From Filosporella fistucella (lineage: Eukaryota; Ascomycota; Leotiomycetes; Helotiales): DNA of 64,000 nucleotides. The stretch lies in contig JAQJZZ010000011.1 of assembly GCA_030077755.1 (NCBI GenBank), positions 2,666,001 through 2,730,000 of the forward strand, given 5' to 3'. The position numbers and the translations under genes are program-made. The notes below the pieces were generated by a model. It saw nothing but the letters and a program-made list of their open reading frames with translations, was not told the DNA's origin and searched no databases. Positions 63,132 through 64,000 of this stretch are shown one piece after another; the first letter of the stretch is position 1; each line of letters opens with the position of its first letter.

Positions 63132-64000
63132 TTAAAGTTCAATCAAGCTCTCTTCCACAACTTTAGGTTGTATGGAGTGTTGAGGAGCTGAAGGGAATGA
63201 TTCTTGTGTATATCCATTATAAGTTCCCCCGGCCTGCCATGTCTGAGGAGCAGGGGTTTGTTGTGCCTGCCAGTACGGAGCCCCCTGCTGTTGGGGTGCA
63301 TACTGCTGGGGAGGTTGTACTTGTTGATGTGGTAGAGCTTGCTGAGGTGGTGGTGCCTGCTGCTGTGGCGGTGCGAATTGTTCTTGCGGCTTTTGAGGTT
63401 GTCGGATGGATTGCATGGGAGATACAGGCTGTTGAGCAGTAGCATGAAACTGTTGTGGAGACTGGTGAGTTGGAGGGTATTGTGGTTGATTAGGTTCAGG
63501 GCCAGCCTGTGGGGGTGCCTGGCTACCATTGTTGTAGTAAAAAGCGGCGTTGGGGTCAGCTGATGGGGTAGTAACAGGCTCAGATGGGCCATATCCTGGG
63601 GGTTGTGAAGGGGCATTCATCAGCGGTGGGGCTTGTTGATTATGTACTGCCGCAGGGACTTGGGAATGCTGTTGAGGTGTGCTTTCTTGGGAATATGAAG
63701 GCTGAGAAGGGTGTTGACCCGGTGGAGCTTGGGCTTGCCAACTCGCTGTTCTTTGTGGCTGGGACGGTTGGGGTGGGTATTGTGAATAAGTTTCAGGACG
63801 TTGCTCTGGTAAAGCATACCCAGAAGGTGCCACCGAAGCTCTCTTTCCTGTCTCTGCATATTGTTGTTGAGATGGGGCGTAGGAATAGGTTGATTGGGGT
63901 CGGCCATAAGGTTCTGGCTGGGGATTGCCTGTGTAGAAGCTCTCCGCGCCTCCGACTGCTACGTTCGGATTAATTGTAGGATACATGGTAGAAGTCGGTC
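63132..64000 (-). CDS. C-terminal part of a probable ESCRT-0 subunit (Vps27-like)
   Basis: The frame is open from the right window edge to a stop at 63132-63134, about 289 residues, so the N-terminal domains (VHS, FYVE and UIM if this is Vps27) lie outside. The visible part is a low-complexity Pro/Gln/Tyr-rich tail ending VVEESLIEL. An acidic LIEL-type clathrin box at the very C-terminus, together with PSAP/PTAP-like and Pro-Gln-rich repeats, is typical of fungal Vps27, which recruits ubiquitinated cargo and clathrin on endosomes. Hse1 or another endosomal adaptor is the alternative. The first Met in the visible part (63986) is internal, since the frame continues upstream of it. Confidence 0.55.
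   Translation of the reverse strand, partial: PTSTMYPTINPNVAVGGAESFYTGNPQPEPYGRPQSTYSYAPSQQQYAETGKRASVAPSGYALPEQRPETYSQYPPQPSQPQRTASWQAQAPPGQHPSQPSYSQESTPQQHSQVPAAVHNQQAPPLMNAPSQPPGYGPSEPVTTPSADPNAAFYYNNGSQAPPQAGPEPNQPQYPPTHQSPQQFHATAQQPVSPMQSIRQPQKPQEQFAPPQQQAPPPQQALPHQQVQPPQQYAPQQQGAPYWQAQQTPAPQTWQAGGTYNGYTQESFPSAPQHSIQPKVVEESLIEL

Overview
This window is nuclear DNA of a filamentous ascomycete (Pezizomycotina). The evidence is short GT-AG introns of about 46-132 nt, two Zn2Cys6 regulators, a hybrid PKS-NRPS, an ER Hsp70 ending in HDEL, and AT-rich blocks that look like decayed repeats. Gene content would fit a plant-associated member of the Leotiomycetes, but that placement is an impression, not a measurement. 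Exon joins were read by eye from splice motifs and checked for frame. Several ORFs only look longer because of non-ATG codons, and those starts were moved to the first good ATG.

Left part (1-24 kb): two divergent membrane-protein genes lie at the left edge (one partial). Next comes a 1432-aa secreted protein that fuses an exo-inulinase-like GH32 enzyme to an endo-inulinase-like GH32 enzyme, with two levanase-type modules inserted into the first catalytic domain. A Zn2Cys6 regulator lies upstream of it. Then follow an F-box protein whose N-terminus is a close copy of the histone H3 tail, a tandem pair of small paralogous genes with a duplicated promoter block, a second membrane protein, and AT-rich repeat relics.

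Middle (23-53 kb): a likely secondary-metabolite cluster. It holds an NmrA-like protein, a 3931-aa PKS-NRPS (KS-AT-DH-degenerate MT-ER-KR-ACP-C-A-T-R), a wax-synthase-like membrane acyltransferase, an MFS exporter, a Zn2Cys6 regulator, a stand-alone thioesterase, an aspartic-protease-like protein with altered active sites, and a flavin monooxygenase. A working model is that the hybrid synthase makes a reduced polyketide amide, the monooxygenase and acyltransferase tailor it, the thioesterase edits or releases, the MFS protein exports, and the regulator controls the set. The two ends of the cluster are not proven.

Right part (54-64 kb): a broken Gln-rich gene with three in-frame TAG codons and a frame change, then conserved housekeeping genes: the ER chaperone BiP/Kar2, the ribosome-rescue GTPase Hbs1, and the C-terminal end of a probable ESCRT-0 subunit (Vps27-like) running off the right edge. 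No tRNA, rRNA, CRISPR array or intact transposon was recognised.
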